64,000 nucleotides of DNA, taken from contig NZ_CP046056.1 of NCBI RefSeq assembly GCF_016132445.1, positions 1,116,001-1,180,000 on the forward strand. Direction: 5' to 3'. The translations under genes were made by a program, and so were the position numbers. The DNA comes from Venatoribacter cucullus. Its GTDB lineage: Bacteria; Pseudomonadota; Gammaproteobacteria; Pseudomonadales; Oceanobacteraceae. Position 1 is the first letter of the stretch. Every line of letters starts with the position of its first letter. Shown in pieces: positions 18,024 to 27,051 of this stretch. The notes beneath the pieces are model-generated. The model made no database searches, had not been told where the DNA came from, and worked only from the letters and a program-made list of their open reading frames with translations.

Positions 18024-19310
18024 TTATGACCAGAACAACAGGCCACCGCCCAGCAACAGTGCCAATAGCATGGCCCCGCCAACCTTAATACCCAGCGCCG
18101 CTTTACCAATGCTGAACGCCAGCAGGGTTTTGAACAGATTATTCATATTGGCGGCAATAAAAATGCCCACCACAATGGCTTCGGTATTGAAGGCATCGGT
18201 CAGTGACAGACGCGCCAGCGACAGGGTAATGGCATCAATATCGGTCACGCCCGATACCGCCGCCAATAAATACATACCCTGATCGCCCATGCCTTCGCGC
18301 AGCCATTCGGCCAGCAGCAGAATCATCACCACCAGTGCGCCTAAAATCATGGCCGAACGTAATTCCAGCGGGTTGCTGGCCAGCGCCGGATGCTCTACCG
18401 CCACGCCGCGGTAACGGTACAGCATTAAGGCGGCGGGCAGATACAAGGCCAGCATCATCACCAGCATCGGCCAGAGTAATAACGACAGCAGCGCCGGATT
18501 AATTAAATAGCCATACAGCAAGACCCGCGGAAACATGGTGCCACAGGCCAGTAAAATACCGGCGGCCAGCAGAGAAGAACTTTGCGGAACGCTGCGCGCC
18601 AGGCGGGAAAAGTGCAGGGTGGTGGCGGTGGATGAACTTAAACCGCCAAAAAAACCGGTAAATAACAGCCCTTTTTCCGGCCCGGCAATGCGCACCGAAA
18701 AATAGCCAATAAAGGACACCGAGGCGATTAACACCACCATCCACCAGATTTCATACAGGTTAATCACTTCCCCCGGGCCAATGCCCTGACGGGGCAGCAG
18801 CGGCAGCATTACTACTGAAATCAGCAGTAACTTCAGTGCCGCGTCCAGTTCGTGTTCCTGCAGTTTGCGCAGGGCGTTATGAATTTCCTGCTTGTTATCC
18901 AGAATCATGGTGGTCACCACCGCCGCCATTGCTGCGGTAACGGTTTCACCGGCCATCGCCAGCGCACCAAAGCAAAAGGTGAGCAGCAGGCCGACCATGC
19001 CGGTAATGCTGAAATTCTGCGTGCTGACCGCCTGCGCCCGGTAACCGGCAATGGCCATAGCCGCCACAATCAACAGAAATACCGGCAACAGCCAGATGGT
19101 TAACTGCATGGCCAGCAGGGTGGCAATACCACCGGTTAAGCCGGTTAACGCGTGGGTGCGGATGCCGGCCACCCGCGTTCCCGGCAGCTGTTCACGCACC
19201 ACCCAGCCGCGCTGCAGCCCTACCAGCGCACCCAGTAACAAGGCCACCAGTAACTGCATCGCGGTTTCGGTATGGCCGCTCATTAAAACAGTCAGTTCGG
19301 TTTCGGGCAT
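18024..19310 (-). CDS. MgtC/SapB-like and DUF4010 membrane protein
   Basis: The 428-residue product has an N-terminal MgtC/SapB-like helical region with the typical 'LLVALLLGALVGLQRGW' and 'AGIRTHALTGLTGG' motifs (residues of about 19-62). A C-terminal DUF4010 half follows ('GPEKGLLFTGFFGGLSSSTATT', 'AVSGVTDIDAITLSLA', 'IFIAANMNNLFKTLLA'). About 11-12 transmembrane helices are predicted by eye. The role is unknown; ion-related functions are proposed for relatives. The gene is monocistronic and ends at the shared terminator. Confidence 0.85.
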   Translation of the reverse strand: MPETELTVLMSGHTETAMQLLVALLLGALVGLQRGWVVREQLPGTRVAGIRTHALTGLTGGIATLLAMQLTIWLLPVFLLIVAAMAIAGYRAQAVSTQNFSITGMVGLLLTFCFGALAMAGETVTAAMAAVVTTMILDNKQEIHNALRKLQEHELDAALKLLLISVVMLPLLPRQGIGPGEVINLYEIWWMVVLIASVSFIGYFSVRIAGPEKGLLFTGFFGGLSSSTATTLHFSRLARSVPQSSSLLAAGILLACGTMFPRVLLYGYLINPALLSLLLWPMLVMMLALYLPAALMLYRYRGVAVEHPALASNPLELRSAMILGALVVMILLLAEWLREGMGDQGMYLLAAVSGVTDIDAITLSLARLSLTDAFNTEAIVVGIFIAANMNNLFKTLLAFSIGKAALGIKVGGAMLLALLLGGGLLFWS

Positions 19311-19401
19311 GGGCCTTCCTTATTGGTAATTCCGGGTAACCAACCCATAATCCGGCAAGCATTGGCAAAATGCCAGACTCTTGGTTTAGCGGGGAAATGT
19401 T

Positions 19402-19706
19402 ATGAATAAAGTCATGATGGTGGTGCTGGCCATGCTGCTGGGCGGTTGCCTGGGCATGCCCAAAACCGAGCAGCCGGTGAACAACTTTGAACTCGGCAGG
19501 TACCTGGGCACCTGGTACGAAATAGCCCGCCTCGACCATTCCTTTGAACGTGGCTTAACCCGTATTCAGGCGGAATACAGCCTGCGCGACGATGGCGGCG
19601 TGCGCGTACTCCGCAAGTTGCTCCGGAAGTGCTGGACGCCTTTAAACAAGCCGCCCGCGAGCGCGGGTTTGATACCGAACAGCTGATTTACGTGGCGCAT
19701 GAGTGA
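19402..19706 (+). pseudogene. blc: Lipocalin (Blc-like) gene with an internal deletion and frameshift
   Basis: The first part encodes a good Blc N-terminus: lipoprotein signal MNKVMMVVLAMLLGGC, then 'NFELGRYLGTWYEIARLDHS' and 'YSLRDDGGVRVL'. After codon 70 (about 19611) the sequence jumps to the very end of the family in a different frame: from 19614 it reads QVAPEVLDAFKQAARERGFD, then TEQLIYVAHE and a stop at 19706. The middle beta-strands (about 70 residues) are missing. As it stands the original frame ends in unrelated residues at 19686. An intact Blc is about 177 residues, so this gene is broken. Confidence 0.88.
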
Positions 19707-19739
19707 TGTTCAACAGGAACCAGAAGGCGTAATAGAGCG

Positions 19740-19943
19740 ATGAACGCCACATTCCCGCTGTTGTTATTAGCCGCGTCGCTGCTGCTGGGGTTTATGGCCG
19801 TGGTGCTTGGCTCGTCAGGCTTACTGATACTGGCTGCGTTGTTGTTCGGTGCTACCTGGCTGGCGTTGCTGCTGGGGTTCTGGAATGGGTTTTCTGGTTT
19901 GGTGCAAGCGGTTCGCCGCTGGGAAGACGATCAACAACCCTGA
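19740..19943 (+). CDS. Small two-helix membrane protein
   Basis: A 67-residue protein, MNATFPLLLLAASLLLGFMA onward, with two hydrophobic helices (about residues 5-28 and 29-50) and a short charged tail ending RRWEDDQQP. A GAAGG precedes the ATG at a loose distance. I recognise no family. It follows the lipocalin pseudogene by 33 bp and overlaps the end of the convergent minus-strand gene by 13 bp. Confidence 0.5.
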   Translation: MNATFPLLLLAASLLLGFMAVVLGSSGLLILAALLFGATWLALLLGFWNGFSGLVQAVRRWEDDQQP

Positions 19944-20515
19944 TAACCCGGTCCCAGCCGCAGCAGGGGATTTTCACCATTAAAATCGGTCAGCAGCCAG
20001 ATTTGTTCAAAATGATGCGGTGGTAAGACCAGGTGCCGTACGATGGGCAGAAAATCGTCATGTTGCCACAGCGGGCTGGCGTTGCGGATAACCAGCCATA
20101 CCCGGTTGCTGTGGTAACGTTTGCGTGCCTTGCTGGTTAATATTCTCTGCAACGCGGTATGCAGTTTTCGACCGCTTTCCATACTGGCCAGGTCAGCCAA
20201 ATAAGCCCAAAAATGCTCTTCGCCCTGATACTGGTCGGCCGCCGCAGGGGGCGGGTTGTCGCCGGCGGCAATGCGGGCTTCCTGCTCGCTGGCGTATAAA
20301 TGAGCAATTTCCAGATCCAGTTCTTCACCGTTCAGAAAGCAGGAAATATCCGGCTTGGCCGGTTGGTTGTGCCAGATATGGCGCATGGGCTGATGAAATT
20401 GTTTTTCATAAGCGCGCATAAAAAACTTGGCGGCTTCGCGTTCCAGCCGCCGTTTTTCGCTCTCAGAATGACTGAGCGGTTTGCCCTGTTCATCGTGATG
20501 AATATCCGAGGTCAT
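19931..20515 (-). CDS. Uncharacterised protein with a possible PD-(D/E)XK-like core
   Basis: A 194-residue soluble protein starting MTSDIHHDEQGKPLSHSESE. The middle contains 'KPDISCFLNGEELDLEIAHL' (about residues 53-72), in which an Asp after Pro is followed about a dozen residues later by a Glu-x-Asp-x-Glu strand. This arrangement recalls restriction-endonuclease-like folds, but the final Lys is not evident. 'RVWLVIRNASPLW' and 'IWLLTDFNG' look like core strands. It lies 5 bp downstream of the mechanosensitive-channel gene on the same strand. I do not recognise a named family; function unknown. Confidence 0.6.
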   Translation of the reverse strand: MTSDIHHDEQGKPLSHSESEKRRLEREAAKFFMRAYEKQFHQPMRHIWHNQPAKPDISCFLNGEELDLEIAHLYASEQEARIAAGDNPPPAAADQYQGEEHFWAYLADLASMESGRKLHTALQRILTSKARKRYHSNRVWLVIRNASPLWQHDDFLPIVRHLVLPPHHFEQIWLLTDFNGENPLLRLGPGYQGC

Positions 20516-20520
20516 TGTGT

Positions 20521-21774
20521 TCAGCCCTGCAGCGACCGCAGGCCGTGCTGGATTTCCCGCACGTCCTGACCGCTGGGGTGCTGATACACGCGCAAGCCAA
20601 ACTCCGGAATAATCGACAGTAAATGGTCGAAAATATCGGCCTGAATGCCTTCATAGGCTACCCAGGCCGTGGTGTTGGTAAAGCAGTATATTTCCAGAGG
20701 CAAACCATCGGCGGTTGGGGCCAGCTGACGTACCATCAAGGTCATGTTCTGATGGATACCGGCGTGGTTACGCAGGTAATGGTTCACATAGGCGCGGAAG
20801 GTGCCCAGGTTGGTAATGCGGCGGGTGTTCACCGGCTCTTTGCCCTGTTCCTGCAGCTGGGCATTCCACTCGTCTATTTCCTGCTGTTTTTCCTGCAGGT
20901 AGTCTTTTAATAAACGGAAGCGGCGCAAATGCTGTTTTTCGTCAGCGCTCAGAAAATGCACACTTTGCTGATCAATCATCAGGCTGCGCTTAATCCGCCG
21001 GCCGCCGGACTCCTGCATACCGCGCCAGTTTTTGAACGAATCGGTAATAAAGCGCTTGGTCGGAATGCTGGTAATGGTGTTATCCCAGTTGCGTACTTTG
21101 ACCGTGTGCAGGGCAATATCGATAACATCGCCGTCGGCATTCAGTTGCGGCACTTCGATCCAGTCGCCCACCCGTACAATATCGTTGGAGGAAATTTGCA
21201 CACTGGCAACCAGCGACAGCAGTGTGTCCTGAAAAATTAACATCAGCACCGCCGCCATGGCACCCAAACCAGACAACAGAATCAGCGGCGAACGGTCGAT
21301 TAACAACGCAATCATCATGATGGTGGCGATGGCAAACACCACGATTTTCACCACCTGCAGATAGCCTTTAATGGGCTTATGCTGGGCATCGGGCCGGCGC
21401 TCGTACAGGGTATTCAGCAGGGTTAAAACATGGCTGATGGCCAGCGCCACGGTTAATACGGTAAAGGCCCGGGCGACGTTACTGACCACGGTGGTCAGAG
21501 CTTCCGGCAAGCCGGGGACAAACAGAATGCCTTCCGAAATAATCAGCGCCGGCACCACATTGGCGAGGCGGGCGATAAACTTCAGATTGCCGTCCTGTTC
21601 CAGCTGCCGCACCGGCGTCGAACGCAGAGCACGGAAAATAGCGCGCAGCAGAATGCGATTAACAATCCAGTTACCCAGCCAGGCCAGTACCAATAACCCA
21701 CTCAGGGCTGCCAGGCTGTATAAAAACGGGTTGGCTGATAGTTGTTCGATAAAATCATTAAGTCCGGCAGGCAT
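20521..21774 (-). CDS. MscS-type mechanosensitive channel, YbdG-like
   Basis: A 417-residue protein, almost exactly the length of E. coli YbdG (415). The start is the ATG at 21774 (MPAGLNDFIEQLSANPFLYS) with CGGAG 5 bp upstream, and the longer open frame is not used. About five N-terminal helices lead to the MscS pore-lining region ('GLGAMAAVLMLIFQDTLLSL') and the beta domain 'DIVRVGDWIEVPQLNADGDV'. YbdG relatives give small-conductance responses to osmotic downshock. The C-terminal domain ('WVAYEGIQADIFDHLLSIIP') is also family-typical. Confidence 0.9.
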   Translation of the reverse strand: MPAGLNDFIEQLSANPFLYSLAALSGLLVLAWLGNWIVNRILLRAIFRALRSTPVRQLEQDGNLKFIARLANVVPALIISEGILFVPGLPEALTTVVSNVARAFTVLTVALAISHVLTLLNTLYERRPDAQHKPIKGYLQVVKIVVFAIATIMMIALLIDRSPLILLSGLGAMAAVLMLIFQDTLLSLVASVQISSNDIVRVGDWIEVPQLNADGDVIDIALHTVKVRNWDNTITSIPTKRFITDSFKNWRGMQESGGRRIKRSLMIDQQSVHFLSADEKQHLRRFRLLKDYLQEKQQEIDEWNAQLQEQGKEPVNTRRITNLGTFRAYVNHYLRNHAGIHQNMTLMVRQLAPTADGLPLEIYCFTNTTAWVAYEGIQADIFDHLLSIIPEFGLRVYQHPSGQDVREIQHGLRSLQG

Positions 21775-21896
21775 AAAAACTCCGTTACAGCGGGGGAATA
21801 CGGCAACGCTAAGCCACCGCCGGCGCTGCGTCAAATGCGGCAGCGGCTTTATGGCCGATTTTCGTTAGAATGCACTTTTTCAGCGGGAGCAGCAGC

Positions 21897-22652
21897 GTGG
21901 CAGAACTGGCAGTGGAGTGGTTGGTGGTGTTGGCGTTGGTGGCCATGCTGGCCGGATTTATTGATGCCATTGCCGGCGGTGGCGGGCTGCTGACCATTCC
22001 GGCTTTGCTGCTGGCGGGGCTTAATCCGGTGCAGGCACTGGCCACCAATAAACTGCAGGCCAGTTTTGGCAGCTTTACCGCCACCCGCTTTTTTGTCCGC
22101 GCCGGGTTGGTTAAACCCTGGGCCGAGCGCTGGGCGGTGCTGGCCACCGGCATTGGCGCGGCCCTGGGGGCGCTGACGATTCAGTGGTTTGATACCGCTT
22201 TATTAATGCAGGCCATGCCTTTTGCGTTAATGGCCATTGCTCTGTACCTGTTGCTGGCCCGCAACGTGGGCCGCAGCATCAGCGAACCCCGGTTGAATAA
22301 CGCCGCGTTTAACAGCAGCGCCGTACCGGCGGTGGGGTTTTACGATGGGTTTTTCGGCCCCGGTACCGGTACGTTTTTTACCCTAAGTTATTGCCAGCTG
22401 CGTGGCCTGAACATGGTGCAGGCCACAGCGCACGCCAAACTGCTGAATTTCACCACCAATATCGTGTCGCTGACGGTGTTTATTCTGTCGGGGCAGATCG
22501 TCTGGCTGGTGGGGCTGAGCATGGCCGTGGGGCAGGCCATTGGTGCCCGCCTGGGCGCGGCGACAGCGCTGAAACAGGGGGTGGGGTTTATCCGGTTGAT
22601 GACCGTGGCTGTTTGTGTGGCCATTAGCATCAGCCTGTTGTTGAAAGGCTGA
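21897..22652 (+). CDS. TauE/SafE (YfcA-like) membrane exporter
   Basis: A 251-residue membrane protein with eight likely helices. I chose the GTG at 21897, which has GGGAG 7-8 bp upstream, over an in-frame ATG at 21870 that overlaps a TAGAAT promoter-like box. Family signatures are 'AGFIDAIAGGGGLLTIPALL', 'ALATNKLQASFGSF' and, in the second half, 'GFYDGFFGPGTGTFFTLSYC'. Members export sulfite, sulfoacetate or similar anions, or are of unknown substrate. It converges with dbpA across hairpin element C. Confidence 0.88.
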   Translation: MAELAVEWLVVLALVAMLAGFIDAIAGGGGLLTIPALLLAGLNPVQALATNKLQASFGSFTATRFFVRAGLVKPWAERWAVLATGIGAALGALTIQWFDTALLMQAMPFALMAIALYLLLARNVGRSISEPRLNNAAFNSSAVPAVGFYDGFFGPGTGTFFTLSYCQLRGLNMVQATAHAKLLNFTTNIVSLTVFILSGQIVWLVGLSMAVGQAIGARLGAATALKQGVGFIRLMTVAVCVAISISLLLKG

Positions 22653-22662
22653 CGCCTTTTAT

Positions 22663-23455
22663 GATGTACGCCAGCCCTGCTGGGCTGGCTGATTCCAGCC
22701 TTGCAGGCTGTCAGCCCTATCGGGCTGATTGGCTGCCACTGCGTGGCAGCTTGTGCGGGGCTCCGCCCCCGCGCCCCGATTGCGAGGAACTTATCCTCGC
22801 GCTCCAGCTTTGCGCTGTATAGCACGTATTTCCTCATTCACCGTCATTGCCTGCGGCCACGGATCGTAAGGCGCGTCGTGCGCCACGATCCTCGCCCGGT
22901 CCATCCGGGCGGGCCTGTCAATGACGGTTCATTTCGGCGTGCTATAGGCGCGATTCAAACCCCAGCGGCTACGCCGGCAAAATTTAAGTGGGCGCGCTAC
23001 GCGCGCAAAAAACGAAACCCAAAAATATCCGGCCGCAGGCCGCCAAAATTCTTTCACATTGCTGCGGTTATTCCCGGCCCATTCGTTCCAGCCCGCTGAT
23101 GAAAAAAGCCGGTAGCCATGCCCGGCGGGATGCCGGGCAAGGATCGTGGTACAGGATGTACCTTACGATCCGTGGGCGTCAGCGGATTTTTTCAGCAAGG
23201 CAACGACCAGCGGGAGTAACAGCCGCAGGCTGGCCCGAAGGGCGAGCGAAGCGAGTAACAGCTGGGACGCGGGCCAGAGGGGTTCGCAAGGGGATACCTC
23301 CCCTTGCAATACCAGCGGCCGAAGGCCGCATAAGCTGCCGCGTAGCGGCAGCTTAAACAGCGGCTGTAAGCCGCAAAAGCCGTCACGCAGTGACGGCTAA
23401 ACCAGCCCAACGGGCTGGCGTACAGCGTGGTCAGCCGGGCAGGCAGTAAAGGGCC
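22663..23455. repeat. Long hairpin-array element, copy C (mosaic)
   Basis: The element lies between convergent TauE-like and dbpA genes. Hairpins include CCAGCCC...GGGCTGG, CAGCCT-tgc-AGGCTG, GCTGCCAC-tgc-GTGGCAGC and GCGAGGA...TCCTCGC. The left half of the core is replaced: instead of the module seen in B and D there is a second, reversed GGATCGT hairpin (22861-22891) whose inner stem is GGCGC/GCGCC. The right copy (23141-23171) has GGTACA/TGTACC. The outer right end carries AGCCGTCAC-tgc-GTGACGGCT in reverse. No 7-bp tract is obvious. It adjoins the dbpA stop codon. Confidence 0.85.
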
Positions 23456-23462
23456 AGGCGGG

Positions 23463-24842
23463 TTACACCCGCCGTACCCGTACCGCGCGGTTTTTAATCC
23501 GCGTCTGCTGCAAATGCGCCAACGCCACGTTGGCCACCGACCGCTCGATGGCCACATAGGCCACGTAATCGAGCACGTCGATTTTACCCACCGCTTTGCC
23601 ATCGATGCCGCCTTTGCCGGTTAAGGCGCCGAGAATATCGCCGGGGCGCAGTTTGTCTTTGCGGCCGGCCGCCAGGCACAGGGTGACCATCGGCGGTTTG
23701 CAGATGTCGCTGCGGCCGGTTAATTCGTCAGCCGCCAGCAGCGGAATGTGCTGGCCCATCTGGTCGGCGATGGCGGCGCGTTTGTAGTCTTCTTTGTCGG
23801 TGGCCAGGCTCAGCGCCAAACCCTGTTTGCCGGCGCGGCCGGTGCGGCCGATACGGTGCACATACACTTCCGGATCGCGCGGTAATTCGTAGTTAATCAC
23901 CGCCTGTAAATCATCCACGTCGAGGCCACGGGCGGCGACGTCGGTGGCGACCAGAAAGTGCGCGCTGTTTTGTTTGAAGCGGGCGTACACTTCGTCGCGG
24001 TCGCGTTGTTCTAAATCGCCGTGCAGCGCCAGGGCTAAATAGCCGAGGTTGCGCAGGCTGTGGGTGGTGTCTTCCACCGCTTGTTTGGTGTTGCAGAACA
24101 CTACGGCCTGCTGAATATCAAAGTGCTGCAGGGCGCGCGCCATTACGGCGTCTTTGTTGCCACGCTCGCACAGAATCACGTGCTGTTCGATGCTGCTGGC
24201 CTGATGCACGCTTTCCACCGTAACGGCCACCGGGTTGCGCTGCAGGTTGCTGCTCAGTTGCTCGATATTGTCCGGGTAGGTGGCGGAAAACAGCAGGGTC
24301 TGGCGGCTTTTCGGGGTGAGCGCGGCAATATCCTGAATGGCGTCGGCAAAGCCCATGTCCAGCATTCGGTCGGCTTCGTCCAGCACCAGGGTTTCGACCT
24401 GATCAATGCGCAAGGTGTTTTTGCGCAGGTGGTCCTGAATGCGGCCGGGCGTGCCCACCACCACGTGCGCACCGTGTTCCAGTGAGGCGATTTGCGGGCC
24501 AATGGACACCCCGCCGCACAGCACCACCACTTTTAAATTGGCCTGAAAGCGCGCCAGTTTGCGCAGCTCTTCCGCCACCTGGGTGCTGAGTTCGCGGGTC
24601 GGGCACAGCACCAGCGCCTGCACACCAAAAAAGCGCGGGTTCAGTTTTTGTAATAACGGAATACCGAACGCGGCGGTTTTTCCGCTGCCGGTTTTGGCCT
24701 GCGCGCGGATATCGTTACCCGCCAGCGCCGCCGGTAAGGCTTGCTGCTGAATGGCGGTCATGCTGGTGTAACCCATGCGCTGCAGGTTTTCCAGCTGGGC
24801 GCTGTTCAGCGTGGCTAAGCTGGCAAAAGAAGTATCGGTCAT
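23463..24842 (-). CDS. dbpA: ATP-dependent RNA helicase DbpA
   Basis: A 459-residue DEAD-box helicase for late 50S assembly, activated by hairpin 92 of 23S rRNA. Motif I AKTGSGKT is at residues 49-56, DEAD at 155-158, SAT follows in 'LLFSATYPDN', and motif VI is HRIGRTGRAG. The C-terminal DbpA RNA-binding domain is present ('TLCLAAGRKDKLRPGDILGA'), which separates it from other DEAD helicases. Its start overlaps the trmA stop codon by 4 bp (ATGA), so the two are translationally coupled. Confidence 0.95.
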   Translation of the reverse strand: MTDTSFASLATLNSAQLENLQRMGYTSMTAIQQQALPAALAGNDIRAQAKTGSGKTAAFGIPLLQKLNPRFFGVQALVLCPTRELSTQVAEELRKLARFQANLKVVVLCGGVSIGPQIASLEHGAHVVVGTPGRIQDHLRKNTLRIDQVETLVLDEADRMLDMGFADAIQDIAALTPKSRQTLLFSATYPDNIEQLSSNLQRNPVAVTVESVHQASSIEQHVILCERGNKDAVMARALQHFDIQQAVVFCNTKQAVEDTTHSLRNLGYLALALHGDLEQRDRDEVYARFKQNSAHFLVATDVAARGLDVDDLQAVINYELPRDPEVYVHRIGRTGRAGKQGLALSLATDKEDYKRAAIADQMGQHIPLLAADELTGRSDICKPPMVTLCLAAGRKDKLRPGDILGALTGKGGIDGKAVGKIDVLDYVAYVAIERSVANVALAHLQQTRIKNRAVRVRRV

Positions 24843-25966
24843 GCGGATGTTTTCCGGGTTAATACCACACCGGTTTCGGCATGATCGGTGTAGGGGAACT
24901 GATCGAACAGCGTAAAAGCGGTTATTTCGTGGGTTTGGGTCAGTACCTGCAGGTTATTGAACAGGGTGTCCGGGTTGCAGGAAATATAAATAATGTTTTC
25001 GTACGCCTGTACCTGGCGCACCGACTCATCGTCGAGACCAGCGCGTGGCGGGTCAACCAGAATGGTGCGGAAATCGTACTGGTTTAAATCGACGTCGCGC
25101 AGGCGTTCAAACTCGCGTTCACCGCGCAGCGCCTGCACAAATTCTTCGCTGGATAAGCGCGCAATAATCAGATTATCCAACCCATTGTCGGCAATGTTGA
25201 TTTGTGCCGATTGTACTGAGGGTTTGGCAATTTCGGTGGCCAGCACCTTGCGGAAGCAATCGGCCAGCGCCACGGAAAAATTACCGTTGCCGCAATAGAG
25301 TTCAACCAGATCATGCTCGCCTGCTTTGGCAATAATGGCTTTGGCTTGCTTGCGCGCCCAGCTGAGCATCTGCTGGTTTATGCCACCGTTGGGCTGAGTA
25401 AAGGCGCCTTCCATTTGCCGGTAGTGCAGGGCTTTGCCATCGACGTGCAGGGTTTCGTTTACCCAGTCACGCTGCAGCATAATTTTCTGTTTGCGTGAGC
25501 GGCCGATAATGGGAAAACCCAATTGCTGTTGCAGGGCTTCGGCGGCGGCAATCCAGTCGTCGTCCAGCGGCTTGTGATAAATAAGCGTAATTAAGGCATC
25601 GCCGCTGAGGGTGGTTAAAAACTCCACCTGAAATAATTTCTGCCGCAGCAGCTCATGCGGCTGAATGGCGTTCAGCAATTCTTTCATCAGCCGGTTGATC
25701 AGCTGGCTGGCGATGGGGAAATCCAGGACTTCGTAGGCTTTGCTTTTGTTGCCCGGCTCAAACATGGCGTAAAAGCAGCGCTCGCCTTCGTGCCACAGAC
25801 GGAATTCGGCGCGCAGGCGGAAATGGCTGGGTTCACTGGCGTGTATCTGCAGAGCTGGCGGGTTGAACTCCGCAAACCGCTGGCGCAACCAGCCTGCTTT
25901 TTCGTCCAGCAGGCTCTGGTATTCGGCGGTGTTGACGTTATGTTGGTAAATCTCAAGCTGCTGCAT
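24839..25966 (-). CDS. trmA: tRNA (uracil-54)-C5-methyltransferase
   Basis: The 375-residue product (E. coli 366) makes m5U54 in the T-loop of tRNA. The SAM-binding motif 'LVELYCGNGNFSVALA' is near residues 220-235. The catalytic nucleophile is Cys330 in 'YISCNPDTL' and the general base Glu364 in 'HAETGVVL'. There is no iron-sulfur cluster motif, as expected for TrmA rather than RlmD. It is upstream of and overlaps dbpA, pairing tRNA and ribosome maturation genes. A TATAAT box lies 36 bp before the start. Confidence 0.95.
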   Translation of the reverse strand: MQQLEIYQHNVNTAEYQSLLDEKAGWLRQRFAEFNPPALQIHASEPSHFRLRAEFRLWHEGERCFYAMFEPGNKSKAYEVLDFPIASQLINRLMKELLNAIQPHELLRQKLFQVEFLTTLSGDALITLIYHKPLDDDWIAAAEALQQQLGFPIIGRSRKQKIMLQRDWVNETLHVDGKALHYRQMEGAFTQPNGGINQQMLSWARKQAKAIIAKAGEHDLVELYCGNGNFSVALADCFRKVLATEIAKPSVQSAQINIADNGLDNLIIARLSSEEFVQALRGEREFERLRDVDLNQYDFRTILVDPPRAGLDDESVRQVQAYENIIYISCNPDTLFNNLQVLTQTHEITAFTLFDQFPYTDHAETGVVLTRKTSA

Positions 25967-26001
25967 GAACGGGCCGACCCGGAACTGAAAAATGGGCCGG
26001 T

Positions 26002-26007
26002 ATTATA
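26002..26007 (-). promoter_or_regulatory. -10 box of the trmA-dbpA transcript
   Basis: A perfect TATAAT on the minus strand, 36 bp upstream of the trmA ATG. The -35 region is weak. The tesB gene diverges from here, leaving 203 bp between start codons. Confidence 0.5.
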
Positions 26008-26169
26008 CGGATTGCGGCAGTTTCTGCACCCGGTTGTGCATCTTTTAACCGGTCAGGCCGGGCGGTTAGGTAAGTTGTGGCAGCGGTTAACGTCATTTCG
26101 GCCAATGTTCCACGGCGTATTATCCGTATCGTGCGCGCTCTGCGCGTGTCTGTTTCAAACGAGGTAACC

Positions 26170-27051
26170 ATGAGCGACGTATTACAGGAATTACTGTCTC
26201 TGCTGAAACTGGAGGCCATTGGCGTTAACCGCTTTCGCGGCCATAGCCAGGATCTGGGGTTCCGCAATCTGTTTGGTGGCCAGGTGCTGGGGCAGAGTTT
26301 GTCGGCCGCCATGGAAACCCTGCCGGATGAACAGTGGGTGCCACACTCGCTGCACGCTTATTTTCTGCGCCCGGGTACGGTGCAGGACAGCGTTGAATTT
26401 GAAGTGGAAATAGTCCGCGATGGCCGTACCTTCTGCACCCGCCAGGTAACCGCCAGCCAGAACGGTAAAGCCATTCTGACCATGCTGTGTTCGTTTCAGC
26501 AGCCGGAAGAGGGCTTTGAGCATATGGCGCCGATGCCGCAGGTTAAAGGCCCGGACGGAATACCCTCGCAGCTGGAACTGGCGCGGATGTTCCGGGATTA
26601 TTTTCCTGAGCGCGTGCGCGATATTTATACCGCCGATAAACCCATTGAAATGCGCGTACTGGACCCGGTGAATATTTTTGCACCAACCAAAAAAGAGCCG
26701 CTGAAATATGTGTGGATGAAAGCCGATGCGCCGATGGGTGATAACCGCACCGAACACCAGACCATGCTGGCCTATGCCACCGATTTCAATTTAATTCCGA
26801 CCGCGCTGCACCCGCATGCGGTATCGGTAACGCAAAAAGATATGCAGGTGGCCAGCCTCGATCACAGCATCTGGTTTCACCGGCCGTTCCGTATGGATGA
26901 ATGGCTGCTGTACGCCATCGACAGCCCGGCGGCAGCCGGCGGCCGGGGTTTGTGCCGGGGGCAGATTTTTAATCAGGCCGGTGAACTGGTGGCTTCGGTG
27001 GCACAGGAAGGCTTAATCCGTAAAGTGCCGGCAGCCGGAAAGCCGGCATGA
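26170..27051 (+). CDS. tesB: Acyl-CoA thioesterase II
   Basis: A 293-residue double-hotdog thioesterase (E. coli TesB 286) that hydrolyses medium- and long-chain acyl-CoA. The ATG at 26170 follows GAGGTAACC; the longer open frame lacks family similarity. Conserved blocks are 'RNLFGGQVLGQSLSAA', 'SLHAYFLRPG', 'YATDFNLIPTALHPH' (with the catalytic Asp) and 'ASLDHSIWFHRPF'. It overlaps the following thioesterase gene by 4 bp. Confidence 0.95.
   Translation: MSDVLQELLSLLKLEAIGVNRFRGHSQDLGFRNLFGGQVLGQSLSAAMETLPDEQWVPHSLHAYFLRPGTVQDSVEFEVEIVRDGRTFCTRQVTASQNGKAILTMLCSFQQPEEGFEHMAPMPQVKGPDGIPSQLELARMFRDYFPERVRDIYTADKPIEMRVLDPVNIFAPTKKEPLKYVWMKADAPMGDNRTEHQTMLAYATDFNLIPTALHPHAVSVTQKDMQVASLDHSIWFHRPFRMDEWLLYAIDSPAAAGGRGLCRGQIFNQAGELVASVAQEGLIRKVPAAGKPA

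Noticed and set aside
10443-23455. Insertion sequence or MITE with its own transposase as the source of the elements
   Set aside because: No transposase, no consistent short target duplication and no common outer end in copies A to D. Movement by a trans-acting enzyme remains possible but is not shown.
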